NCBI GenBank assembly: GCA_020846745.1
Contig: JADLDI010000057.1
Coordinates: forward strand, 32,698 to 96,697
Direction of reading: 5' to 3'
Length of the DNA: 64,000 nt
Source: Bryobacterales bacterium
GTDB lineage: Bacteria > Acidobacteriota > Terriglobia > Bryobacterales > Bryobacteraceae
Below, piece by piece: positions 18,859 to 27,328 of this stretch (position 1 is the first letter of the stretch; the number at the start of each line of letters is the position of its first letter). The notes below the pieces were generated by a model that was not told the origin of the DNA, made no database searches, and saw nothing but the letters and a program-made list of their open reading frames with translations. The position numbers and the translations under genes were made by a program.

Positions 18859-20496
18859 ATGAGGATCGCTCCTCTAACCGCTGTACTCTTCTCATCCATC
18901 GCCACCCTCACCGCGCAACCCAACATCACCGCGTGGCAGCCCAACTACTCGTTCACCTTGCCCGGCACCCCGCACTACGCCGCAGCACAAGGATCGCTGA
19001 TCGTCATCTACGGCGATAATCTCGGACCGGCCCAACTGCTCTCCCAAGGCTTCCACCCCGCACTCGACCGGAATCTCGGAGGTGTCTCCGTCCGTATCAC
19101 CGTCGGCACAACCACCACGCAGGCCATTCCGTATTACGTGTCCGCTAGGCAGATCGCAGCGATCGTACCGTCCACCACCCCACTCGGTGATGGGACCCTG
19201 ACCGTCACCTATAACAGCGCCACCAGCGCCACCTTCCCCATTCGCATCGTGCAGAGCGCCGTCGGCCTGCTCACCAGAAACGGCTACGGCGTCGGTCCGG
19301 CCGCGGTCTATGATTCCAGCGGCCGCCTGATTACCCGCACCAATGCCGCCAACCCAGGCGATACGGTAGTGTTCTGGGGCACAGGTGTCGGCCCTGATTT
19401 AACCACTGATGAGACGCGTCTGATCTCGGCTGTCCGCAATCTCGAGAACCTCCCGTTTGAGTTCCACATCGGCGGCAAACTTGCGACCGCCGCCTACCGC
19501 GGCCGGTCTACCTATCCCGGCGTCGACCAGATTAACGTAATCGTTCCGCAAGGAGTTTCGGGTTGCGCCGTGAGTGCTTATGCCAAAACCGGCGCGTTCG
19601 TCAGCAACATTACAACAGTTCCCATCGCTCTAACCGGCAACATCTGTTCCGACAACAAGGGCTTCTCCGCCGAACAAATATCACGCTTCGAGACCCAGAC
19701 CGGCTGGATCCTTTCGGCCTCTGCCTCTGTCGGCAGAACCGCCAACTGGCGGGGAGGCCCATGGTTCACCGTCCCACCCGGGACCATTCACGATGAAGCC
19801 AGGCTGGAATTTCAAATAACGATAGATCAAGACCGGCAGGCTCCCGTTGTGCTTCAACCTCCGTCCATTGGGAGTTGCGTAGTGGGTGCGGGAGATGACC
19901 GTCCCTCCTCGGCGGGAAGGGTTGTGTTCCACCCCGTTGATGGCGTTACCCTGAAACTCCCCGATGGAACGTCGCGGCCGATGACTGGACCCAACCCGTA
20001 CACCTATTCCGAATTTGGACCCGCTGGGTCGGAACCACTCATCCCAAACGTCGGAGCACTCTTCCAAATCGACACCGTTGGCGGCACCAGTAGCGCTCCC
20101 TTCACCACCACCCTCACCGCCCTCCCCACCCTCCAGTGGACCAACAAGTCCCAACTCGCCGAAATCGACCGTACCCGCCCACTCGACCTCACCTGGATCG
20201 GCGCCCCGCAAACCTACGCCGTCATCTCGGGTTATGCCGCCAATGGTCCGGACCCATTCCTCTGGAGTACCTTCTATTGCACCGCACCCGGCGATACCGG
20301 CCGCTTCACCGTCCCCGCCGACATCCTTTCCCACATGCTCAAAAGCCTCACCGCAAACGATGCCGGCGATCCCGTCCAGAGCGGACAACTGACCCTTACG
20401 CTCTACAGCATTCCCAACTTCCAAACCGTCCAGGGCCTCGATTTCGTCGAATCCTCCAGCTACTCCAGCGAAATCCTACGCGTTAACTTCAAGTAG
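18859..20496 (+). CDS. Secreted TIGR03437-type Ig-like protein (copy A)
   Basis: 545 aa with a signal peptide (residues 1-20). Residues of about 25-260 form the Solibacter-type module: Y-A-A-A-Q-G-S-L-I-V-I-Y-G, then I-P-Y-Y-V-S-A-R-Q-I-A-A-I-V-P, a V-F-W-G-T-G-V-G-P-D motif and R-G-R-S-T-Y-P-G-V-D-Q-I-N-V-I-V-P, which resembles two IPT/TIG folds. Residues 280-545 are a beta-rich region without a family I recognise. It is a close paralog of the next gene, in the same order and length, so a tandem duplication is likely. Role unknown; extracytoplasmic location is inferred from the signal. Confidence 0.85.
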   Translation: MRIAPLTAVLFSSIATLTAQPNITAWQPNYSFTLPGTPHYAAAQGSLIVIYGDNLGPAQLLSQGFHPALDRNLGGVSVRITVGTTTTQAIPYYVSARQIAAIVPSTTPLGDGTLTVTYNSATSATFPIRIVQSAVGLLTRNGYGVGPAAVYDSSGRLITRTNAANPGDTVVFWGTGVGPDLTTDETRLISAVRNLENLPFEFHIGGKLATAAYRGRSTYPGVDQINVIVPQGVSGCAVSAYAKTGAFVSNITTVPIALTGNICSDNKGFSAEQISRFETQTGWILSASASVGRTANWRGGPWFTVPPGTIHDEARLEFQITIDQDRQAPVVLQPPSIGSCVVGAGDDRPSSAGRVVFHPVDGVTLKLPDGTSRPMTGPNPYTYSEFGPAGSEPLIPNVGALFQIDTVGGTSSAPFTTTLTALPTLQWTNKSQLAEIDRTRPLDLTWIGAPQTYAVISGYAANGPDPFLWSTFYCTAPGDTGRFTVPADILSHMLKSLTANDAGDPVQSGQLTLTLYSIPNFQTVQGLDFVESSSYSSEILRVNFK

Positions 20497-20585
20497 CGAT
20501 TTTCTTCGCTACGATTGCAGTTTCTCGTACACTAATCTTGCGCGAGGTATGTTGTGCTCGCGCAATTAATCTGAGGTCGGAGAAC

Positions 20586-22217
20586 ATGAAGATATTTTAC
20601 GGAGGCTTCGCCGGACTGTTATGTCTGGCCGCTTCGGCATTGGCCCAACCTAAGGTTGACGCCTGGCAAATGAACTACAGCTTTACCCTCCCCAAAACTC
20701 CGCATTACGCGGCGGCGCAGGGTTCAATCATCGTTATTTACGGGTCCGGCATGGGACCCGCAACCTTGCTGTCGCAAGGCTTCAACCCGGCGCTCGACAA
20801 GAACCTCGGTGGTGTTTCCATCAAGGTGACCGTTGCCGCCACCACCACGGAAGCGATTCCTTATTACGTTTCCGCAACCCAGATTGCAGCTATCCTCCCA
20901 TCCGCTACCCCGGTCGGCAACGGAACGCTCACCGTCACCTACAACGGCCAGACCAGCGCTTCTATTCCCATCCGTGTCGTACAAAGCAATCTCGGTATCC
21001 TCACGCTAAACGGCGCAGGCACCGGCACTGCCGCGGTCTACGACCTGAACTATCAGTACGTCACACCCACCAATGCCGCCAACCCGGGCCAGTCCATCAT
21101 CTTCTGGGGAACCGGCCTCGGCCCCGACCCCAACGACGAGACACGCCTGATCACGGGCGCCAAGAGCCTCGACACCATCCCCTTCGAGTTTTACATCGGC
21201 GGCAAGCGGGCCAACGTCACCTACCGCGGCCGCTCCCCTTACCCCGGACTCGACCAGATCAACGTAGTCGTTCCCGACGGTGTCTCCGGTTGTGCGGTCG
21301 CCGCCTACTCGAAATCAACCACCTGGGTCTCCAACATGACGACCATCCCCGTTGCCGCCAGTGGACGTATCTGCTCCGACCCGAGCGGTTTTTCGAGCGG
21401 CGACATCTCTCGCCTCCAGAACCTCTCGCAGATCAACATCGGCAGCCTCTCATTGGGTAAAGCGACTGCGGCCCAAGGGCCCATCTCGCTCACCAGCGAC
21501 AACGCCACCGCCATGTTCGCACGCTACACCCCCATCGACTTCACCAATAACGCCAGCGGCGGTCAGGCTTCTATCGGCAGCTGTATGGTCAGCACCTACA
21601 CCGGTTCGAGCGGCGCTCCGCCCACTTCACCAGGCATCAAGTTGCTCGATGCCGGCGCCGTAACCTTGCGCCTGCCTGACAGCAGCACCCGCACCTTAGC
21701 TCGCCAGCAGGGCATCTATTCCTATTCCGGAGTAAGCCTGGGCGGGAACCCGCTCTTCATCCCTGCTTCCGGCGGCGACTTCACATATAACATTGGCGGC
21801 GGCGCTGATGTCGGAGCCTTCAGCGCCGGACTCTCCGCCTTCCCCGCCATCAATTGGACCAACAAGTCGAGCATCTCCAACATCAACCGCTCCAGTTCGC
21901 TCGACGTGACCTGGACGCCCGGCCCCGCCAGCGCGTACATGGTTATCGCCGGCGTTTCCATCATCACGGGTCCTCCATCGCTCGCCACCTCGTTCGTCTG
22001 CACCGCCGATGCCGCGGCCGGCCGCTTCACCATCCCCGCCGACGTCCTCTCGAAAATGGTGCAGAGCGAGGTGATCAGTGGCGGCGGCATAACCATTGCC
22101 ACCGGTCAGTTATCGCTCATGATGTACAGCAACCCCAAGTTCACCACCGGCCCCGGTCTGGACATCGTGTCCACCACCTACTTCAACTCCGACAGCGCGG
22201 CGGTGAACTACCAGTAA
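20586..22217 (+). CDS. Secreted TIGR03437-type Ig-like protein (copy B)
   Basis: 543 aa from the ATG at 20586 (the reading from 20538 precedes the signal peptide MKIFYGGFAGLLCLAASALA). It follows copy A motif by motif: Y-A-A-A-Q-G-S-I-I-V-I-Y-G, I-P-Y-Y-V-S-A-T-Q-I-A-A-I-L-P, I-F-W-G-T-G-L-G-P-D and R-G-R-S-P-Y-P-G-L-D-Q-I-N-V-V-V-P. Identity is high in the first 260 residues and lower after, so the second half diverges faster. It ends just before a strong terminator at 22241. Confidence 0.86.
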   Translation: MKIFYGGFAGLLCLAASALAQPKVDAWQMNYSFTLPKTPHYAAAQGSIIVIYGSGMGPATLLSQGFNPALDKNLGGVSIKVTVAATTTEAIPYYVSATQIAAILPSATPVGNGTLTVTYNGQTSASIPIRVVQSNLGILTLNGAGTGTAAVYDLNYQYVTPTNAANPGQSIIFWGTGLGPDPNDETRLITGAKSLDTIPFEFYIGGKRANVTYRGRSPYPGLDQINVVVPDGVSGCAVAAYSKSTTWVSNMTTIPVAASGRICSDPSGFSSGDISRLQNLSQINIGSLSLGKATAAQGPISLTSDNATAMFARYTPIDFTNNASGGQASIGSCMVSTYTGSSGAPPTSPGIKLLDAGAVTLRLPDSSTRTLARQQGIYSYSGVSLGGNPLFIPASGGDFTYNIGGGADVGAFSAGLSAFPAINWTNKSSISNINRSSSLDVTWTPGPASAYMVIAGVSIITGPPSLATSFVCTADAAAGRFTIPADVLSKMVQSEVISGGGITIATGQLSLMMYSNPKFTTGPGLDIVSTTYFNSDSAAVNYQ

Positions 22218-22240
22218 ATCCGCTTAACCCCAAAACGCGA

Positions 22241-22268
22241 AAAAGGACCGCCCCCGTGCGGTCCTTTT
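22241..22268 (+). terminator. Rho-independent terminator after the TIGR03437 pair
   Basis: An 11-bp perfect stem, AAAAGGACCGC paired with GCGGTCCTTTT, encloses a 6-nt loop and ends in a T-rich stretch (TTTTATTCTTTT). It lies 23 bp after the copy B stop codon. The A and T runs make it usable on both strands. Confidence 0.85.
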
Positions 22269-22392
22269 ATTCTTTTCGAACGAGGCCCCGGAGCGGCGGG
22301 AGTTCCTCACGAAATGCCTCTTGTATTCCGCTGGCATTGCTGGTACACTTGACCCGTGGTCGTGGACGTGTGTCCACCCACCAAACAAATCC

Positions 22393-22428
22393 AAAAAGGA
22401 CCGCCATCGCGCGGTCTTTTTTTTTCGC
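22393..22428 (+). terminator. Second terminator with the same GGACCGC core
   Basis: The stem GGACCGC/GCGGTC(C missing) with A-run before and nine T after resembles the terminator 150 bp upstream, with a slightly weaker stem. The 120 bp between them hold no gene I can support. It lies about 100 bp before the STGPRT-type gene, so it would insulate that gene. Confidence 0.65.
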
Positions 22429-22530
22429 ACTACCTCCGGTCGGAAGCCGTCGCGCCCCCGACCCCCTCGGCGTTCATCCGCGTTAATCGGCGGCCGATTC
22501 AAAAATTTCCCCAGAAGGAGTATTACTCAG

Positions 22531-23265
22531 ATGTCTGCAAACCTCAGCACAGGCCCTCGCACCGAAGAAGGCAAAGCCAAATCCTCCCAAAATGCCAGAA
22601 AACATGGTTTGACCGCCGAATCCATCCCAGCCGATCTCCGTCCTGTTTTCAACCATTTGCGAAACGAACTCCACTCCCAGTGCCGCCCCGATGGCCCCTT
22701 GGAAGAAATCTTCTTCGACAAACTCGTCACCGCCCGCTGGAACATGCTCCGTGCGCTCGATTTTCAAAACGAACTCTACGACCGCTCCGATGGCCGTGAC
22801 CCCATCACCCACCCCACCACCCAAAAAGAGGCCGAACTCTACTCGCGCTACTACATCCGGTTCGAAGGTTCGTTCAACCGCGCCTACAAACAACTCAAAG
22901 ATTCCCAAACGAACCGCATCTGCCAGCTAATAGAAACCAACCCGGACGCCCCCCGTCCGTCGCTCCCCCTAGCCGACGCCCTTAAAATTCAACGCTTTGC
23001 GAAACGAACTCCCCCCTCCGTAACGGAGCCGCGACCGTCAGGGAGCGCCGCGCCATCCGACCCGCGACCGTCCGCGAGCGCCGCGCCATCCGAAGACATC
23101 CTCACCCACTTCCCCCCGTCCGTAGCCGCCGAAATCCGCGACGACGCTGCCAACCTCGACATCTCCGTCAACTTCCTCATCAGCCAGTACGCCAAAATCG
23201 GCTACCAGACCGCCCTGCAAGAATCCGTGCGGAACGAACCCAATTACGATTGCGTTAAACGTTAA
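22531..23265 (+). CDS. Conserved hypothetical protein of the STGPRT/ARKHGLTA type
   Basis: 244 aa; ATG at 22531 with an AAGGAG ribosome site about 10 nt upstream. The N-terminus shows the recognisable block S-T-G-P-R-T-E-E-G-K-A-K-S-S-Q-N-A-R-K-H-G-L, a widespread acidobacterial and planctomycete family of unknown function, followed by helical regions (E-I-F-F-D-K-L-V-T-A-R-W-N-M-L-R). A Ser/Pro/Ala-rich spacer at about residues 167-188 is the translation of the 33-bp repeat at 23029-23094, inserted in frame. No signal peptide or transmembrane segment. Confidence 0.8.
   Translation: MSANLSTGPRTEEGKAKSSQNARKHGLTAESIPADLRPVFNHLRNELHSQCRPDGPLEEIFFDKLVTARWNMLRALDFQNELYDRSDGRDPITHPTTQKEAELYSRYYIRFEGSFNRAYKQLKDSQTNRICQLIETNPDAPRPSLPLADALKIQRFAKRTPPSVTEPRPSGSAAPSDPRPSASAAPSEDILTHFPPSVAAEIRDDAANLDISVNFLISQYAKIGYQTALQESVRNEPNYDCVKR
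23029..23094. repeat. Two tandem 33-bp units inside a coding sequence
   Basis: Units 23029-23061 and 23062-23094 differ at a few bases. Each is a multiple of three and reads P-R-P-S-x-S-A-A-P-S-D on the plus strand and D-G-R-G-S-x-G-A-A-L on the minus strand. D-G-R-G-S motifs of this kind are familiar as translated interspersed repeats in acidobacterial proteins (my recollection, unchecked). Confidence 0.85.
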
Positions 23266-23282
23266 TATGGCTAAACGTTAAT
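23256..23282. repeat. 11-bp direct repeat around a gene stop codon
   Basis: TAAACGTTAAT occurs at 23256-23266 and again at 23272-23282, each holding the palindrome AACGTT. The stop of the STGPRT-type gene lies in the first copy. No role is assigned. Confidence 0.55.
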
Positions 23283-23342
23283 CAAGATAACCGGCCACGT
23301 TCGGGCGGTTCGGTGCGCCGGGCCGCTGGGCGATCAGGCCTG

Positions 23343-23810
23343 TTACCGCAGTTCTTCGCTCGTCGGCGTTGCCGGTTCCTGGCCCCAGTTTTGCCGGATC
23401 ACACCCGACTGGTCCGCGAAAAACGTTCGCCGTCCCGTGCTGCCGAAGGCCTGCGGAATCGCCTGGATGAAGAAGCCCTGGGGTGAGCCTTGCAGGTTGT
23501 ACTTATACCCGTTCTTGCTTCCCTTGGCCATGTCGCCGGTGATCAGGTCAGCGCCTGAAGGGTTCGGTTGACCGGAAGTGGGCGGCCCGAGTTCCTGCAT
23601 CGACGTCGCATACCGTCCGAACTGCGACATGTACTGCGTTTGCGCGGTGATCAGGTTATGCAGCTCTCGCGTGGCCGCCATCTCTTTGGCGTTCATCATC
23701 GCGACGTTAATGCGCGGAATCGCAATCGCACCGATGATCATCAGGATGGCCACCACAATCAGTAGTTCCATCAGGGAGAAGCCGCGGCGGCGGCGCTGAA
23801 TCCTGTTCAT
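23343..23810 (-). CDS. Type IV prepilin-like (type II secretion pseudopilin) protein
   Basis: 155 aa from the ATG at 23810, with a GAGGA ribosome site about 7 nt upstream. The start R-R-R-R-G-F-S-L-M-E-L-L-I-V-V-A-I-L is a class III signal: basic leader, Gly-Phe processing site and Glu at +5 of the mature protein, followed by the hydrophobic helix. The helix then runs into E-L-H-N-L-I-T-A-Q-T-Q-Y, and the globular C-terminus contains F-F-A-D-Q-S-G-V-I-R-Q, as in GspG-like proteins of Acidobacteria. No other pilus gene is near, so its assembly system must be encoded elsewhere. It lies 98 bp downstream of the TonB receptor on the same strand. Confidence 0.85.
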   Translation of the reverse strand: MNRIQRRRRGFSLMELLIVVAILMIIGAIAIPRINVAMMNAKEMAATRELHNLITAQTQYMSQFGRYATSMQELGPPTSGQPNPSGADLITGDMAKGSKNGYKYNLQGSPQGFFIQAIPQAFGSTGRRTFFADQSGVIRQNWGQEPATPTSEELR

Positions 23811-23908
23811 ACAGTTCCTCATTACATAATGACGCGAAAACGAGTACGTGCGTGCAAGCCCCCCGCCAAGGGAAACCGCCGGCGATAATCGGCCAAACGC
23901 CGCTTCGT

Positions 23909-26900
23909 TTAGAACGAGAACCGCAAGCCTAGTTGCACCTGCCGGTTGGGACCCACCGTCGACGTGATCCGCCCGGCCGCCGGATTGCCCACCGCGCCGT
24001 TCGGCGTACCGAACTGCGGCGTGTTGAACAGGTTGAACATCTCGGCGCGGAACTGCATCCGCCACTTCTCAGACGGAGAGAAGTCCTTAAACAGCGACCA
24101 GTCGAAGTTGATGCGGCCCGGTCCGCGCAGAATGTTGCGGCCGCCGTTGCCGAACGTGTAAATGGCCGGCACGCCCCAGGCGCCGTTCGGACCGAGCGAC
24201 GTGTCGAACCACAGGAACGGATCGGGATTGTCGATTTTGCCGGATTTCAAACGGTCGGGCCGGCTGCCGCCCGCGTTCGATACCGAGCTGTTCAGCGCCG
24301 GAGTGAACGGCAGACCAGTCTGTGCCGTGAAGATGAAGTTAGTGTCCCAGCCGCCGAAAGCCGTGTCGAGAGCGCGGGCTCCGGAACTCCATTTGCGTCC
24401 TTTGCCGAAAGGCAGCGCCCAGTTCATAGAGGTGGTGAAGCGGTGGCGGATGTCGAAGCCGGAATCGCCACGGTCGCACTGCCGGCAGCGCCGGTCCTGC
24501 GGAATAGGACCGTTGTCCGCTCCGCCGAACGCATTCGCCACATCATCAATCGCGTGTGACCATGTGTACGAGGAAACGAAGCCGATCGCCTTGAAGCGCC
24601 GTTCGAGCGAAGCCTGGAGCGAGTTGTAGTTCGCTTTGCCGTCGAAGGTCAGGTAGGTAACGTCGGTGACGTTCGGGGCGATACCGTACAACGGACGCCG
24701 CGGGTTGTTCGCCCCCGGACCCGGTACCGGCTGGTTGTAGTTCCAACTGAAGTCGAGGCGGCGGCCGATATTGCCGACGTACCCGATTTTGGCCACCAAA
24801 TCCTTCGGCAACTGCTGCTGCACCTGGAAGTTGTACTGCTGGATGTAGGCCGACCGCAGGTTCGGGTCCACCGCGAGCATGGCGCCCGTCGGGTTGTTGG
24901 CCACGATGTTGAAGTCGAGCACCGGTATGGGATCGAAGCCCTGGCTCATCTTCCGGAAGTTCGGGTTGAACTGATTGATGTCGGGCGTCACGATGGGCCC
25001 GAACGGCAACTGCCGGTGGCGCCGCATATACACGGATTCACTGTTGGGCGGGTTGTAGAACACGCCGTAACCGCCGCGGACGACCGTGCTCGGCCGTGCC
25101 TGGTACGCAAAGCCCAGCCGCGGTCCGAAGTTGTTCTTATCCGCCTTAATGCCGGTAGCCGCATCGGTGTTGAAGCCGGCTATCAGCAGCTTGGCCGATA
25201 CGGGATCGAAGTTGGTCATGCGGTTGGCCACCTCAGTGATCGGCGAATCGTACTCGTAGCGCAACCCGAGGTTCAGCGTGAACTTCGACGTGACCTTCCA
25301 GTCGTCCTGTATATAGCCGGCCCACTCGGTGTAGCGGAAACCCGGGAAGACGAGCGTAAAGTCCTGCTCAATCAGGCTGGGCGCGCCCAACAGGAATGCC
25401 GCCATGGTTTCGCCCGTCGAAGCGGCATTGTTCGGATCGTCGGAAAATGTGCGGCCGTAGTTGAACCGGCCGTTGCCGCGGTTGGTTTGAAACTGCGTGA
25501 TTTGGCGGCGCCGTATCTCAAAGCCGAACTTCAGGGAATGTTTGCCCTGGAGTTTGGTGAAGTCCAGGCGCGGGTTGAACGTGTTCTGGATGCGAAGAAT
25601 CGGCAGCGAACGCGTTTGGCCGATTCCGAAGTAGCCGCCGGGGCTGATGATCGGAATACCGTCCGCCTGTGGACCCTGGTTCGCGTTCTTGAACCCAACC
25701 TGTTCGCCGAGCTTTGAACCCGGCACGGCGCCTTCCTGCCGGAAGTCCAGGTTAAACCGGTTGAAGCCCATTTTGGCTTCCATGATCAGCGTCGGCGTAA
25801 ACGTGCGAACCCAGGAGGCAACCGCGTTATACGCCCGCAGGTAAGAGTCGCCGGCGAATGTGTCTTCGTTGCCGAGGCTAACCGGCTGGCTTAATCCGGC
25901 GAGGTTCACATTGGGGAAGGTGGAAGGCCGTGTTGTGATCGTGTTCTGCTGCGAGAAGCGGCCGAACACCTGGTTCTTTTCGTTCCAGTTCCAGTCGATG
26001 CGGCCGTCGCCTTGATCCCACCGCTGAACATCCTTCAGGATGGCCGTGTAATTGTTCGTCAATGCGCTCGTCTGTGGCAACGGGTAGGCATTCATAAACT
26101 TCACAGACAGCGGATCCCAACGGCTCTGGGGAATAATGTCGCCGGGGAAACGGTCGCGTGTGTACCCCGATGCCGTTCCGGGGGTGGCGCGCGTAGTGAC
26201 CGGGTCGAAGATCGGGCGGACACCGGAGAAATCGCCTTGCCGCATCGCGGCGGTCGGAACCGTGCCGACGGACGGACGTTCCTGCCGGCGCCGGTAGCCT
26301 TCGTAGTTGGCGAAGAAGAAAACCTTGTTCGGAATTATCTTGCCGCCCAGATTCGCGCCGAACTGCTTCTGCCGGAACGCGGGCTTGTTGAAGTTAGTAG
26401 GCGCGAAGTAGTTGCGGGCGTCGAGTTTGTCGTTGCGGAGGAACTCGTATGCGGTGCCGTGCCAATCGTTCGAGCCCGACTTGGTGATCACGTTCACGGT
26501 AGCGCCCGAGTTACGGCCCTGGTCGGCCGCAAACATGTTCGTCTGGATCTTGAATTCGCGCACCGCTTCGACCGAAGGCCGCAACGTGATCGACAACGTG
26601 AGCCGCTCGTTGTTGTCCACACCGTCCATCAGGAAGTTATTGGAGTTTTCGCGGTTGCCGTTGGAGAACAACTCGGAGCCGGGCCGGAGATCGTCCGGGC
26701 GCGTGCCGCTCATGATGGTGCCCTGTGCGCCGAAGCCGACGCCCACCACGCCAGGTCCGAGAATGGCGAGTTGGACGAAGTTACGGCCGTTGAGCGGCAG
26801 GTCTTCGATCGCCTTCTGTTCGATTACCTGGCCGATCGACGATGTATCGGATTCGATTAGCGGCGCCGCTCCGGTCACTTCTACGGTTTCGGAAACCGCG

Positions 26901-27223
26901 CCCACCTCGAGACCGAAATCGAGACGCGCTACCTGGTTGACTTCCAGTCGTACGCCCTCGCGGCGCGATTGCCGGAAACCCAGTTTGGAAACGCTGATGT
27001 TATACGTGTCCGGCGACAGGAACGGAACCGTGAAACTCCCCGCTTCGTTGCTGTTCACTTTACGTTCGGTATTCGTCGAGGCGCTGATAACCGTGATTTC
27101 GGCGTCAGCGACCGCCGCACCGCTCTTGTCGGTGATGTTACCGGTGATTTGTGAAGTTGCCTGGCCGAATAGAACGGCCGAGAAGGCGTAGAAACACAGT
27201 ACGCCGGGGCGGACAAGGCTCAT
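23909..27223 (-). CDS. Oar-like TonB-dependent receptor with carboxypeptidase-regulatory N-domain
   Basis: 1104 aa from the ATG at 27223, which opens a signal peptide ending near F-G-Q-A. Residues of about 22-110 are the CarboxypepD_reg beta sandwich (I-T-G-N-I-T-D-K-S-G-A-A-V-A-D-A-E-I-T-V). The plug domain carries I-E-D-L-P-L-N-G-R-N-F and D-G-V-D-N-N-E, and the rest is a long beta barrel ending in Q-L-G-L-R-F-S-F, with the terminal Phe expected for outer-membrane insertion. Acidobacteria carry many such receptors; the ligand is unknown. It starts 105 bp from the P1 peptidase stop. Confidence 0.92.
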   Translation of the reverse strand: MSLVRPGVLCFYAFSAVLFGQATSQITGNITDKSGAAVADAEITVISASTNTERKVNSNEAGSFTVPFLSPDTYNISVSKLGFRQSRREGVRLEVNQVARLDFGLEVGAVSETVEVTGAAPLIESDTSSIGQVIEQKAIEDLPLNGRNFVQLAILGPGVVGVGFGAQGTIMSGTRPDDLRPGSELFSNGNRENSNNFLMDGVDNNERLTLSITLRPSVEAVREFKIQTNMFAADQGRNSGATVNVITKSGSNDWHGTAYEFLRNDKLDARNYFAPTNFNKPAFRQKQFGANLGGKIIPNKVFFFANYEGYRRRQERPSVGTVPTAAMRQGDFSGVRPIFDPVTTRATPGTASGYTRDRFPGDIIPQSRWDPLSVKFMNAYPLPQTSALTNNYTAILKDVQRWDQGDGRIDWNWNEKNQVFGRFSQQNTITTRPSTFPNVNLAGLSQPVSLGNEDTFAGDSYLRAYNAVASWVRTFTPTLIMEAKMGFNRFNLDFRQEGAVPGSKLGEQVGFKNANQGPQADGIPIISPGGYFGIGQTRSLPILRIQNTFNPRLDFTKLQGKHSLKFGFEIRRRQITQFQTNRGNGRFNYGRTFSDDPNNAASTGETMAAFLLGAPSLIEQDFTLVFPGFRYTEWAGYIQDDWKVTSKFTLNLGLRYEYDSPITEVANRMTNFDPVSAKLLIAGFNTDAATGIKADKNNFGPRLGFAYQARPSTVVRGGYGVFYNPPNSESVYMRRHRQLPFGPIVTPDINQFNPNFRKMSQGFDPIPVLDFNIVANNPTGAMLAVDPNLRSAYIQQYNFQVQQQLPKDLVAKIGYVGNIGRRLDFSWNYNQPVPGPGANNPRRPLYGIAPNVTDVTYLTFDGKANYNSLQASLERRFKAIGFVSSYTWSHAIDDVANAFGGADNGPIPQDRRCRQCDRGDSGFDIRHRFTTSMNWALPFGKGRKWSSGARALDTAFGGWDTNFIFTAQTGLPFTPALNSSVSNAGGSRPDRLKSGKIDNPDPFLWFDTSLGPNGAWGVPAIYTFGNGGRNILRGPGRINFDWSLFKDFSPSEKWRMQFRAEMFNLFNTPQFGTPNGAVGNPAAGRITSTVGPNRQVQLGLRFSF

Positions 27224-27275
27224 AGATCTATAACCCCTTAGACTTGGTCTTTTTGGGAAGCAAAGACGTCGTACA

Positions 27276-27308
27276 AGTATATTCACACTGCTTCGTAACC
27301 GTTGTCAA
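27276..27308 (-). promoter_or_regulatory. Candidate promoter of the TonB receptor gene
   Basis: On the minus strand a perfect TTGACA (27308-27303) is followed by TATACT (27281-27276). The spacer is 21 bp, longer than the ideal 17, so one of the two boxes may be fortuitous. The -35 box lies in a small inverted repeat, AACCGT/ACGGTT (27297-27315), which could be an operator or the tail hairpin of the P1 peptidase transcript. Confidence 0.35.
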
Positions 27309-27328
27309 AACGGTTTGCCGCGCGAACC

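Noticed and set aside
22224..22502. 92-aa minus-strand frame between the terminators
   Set aside because: It is made of translated terminator sequence and has no ribosome site.
24546..26860. Several plus-strand frames over the TonB gene
   Set aside because: They are antisense to a gene with continuous TonB-receptor motifs.
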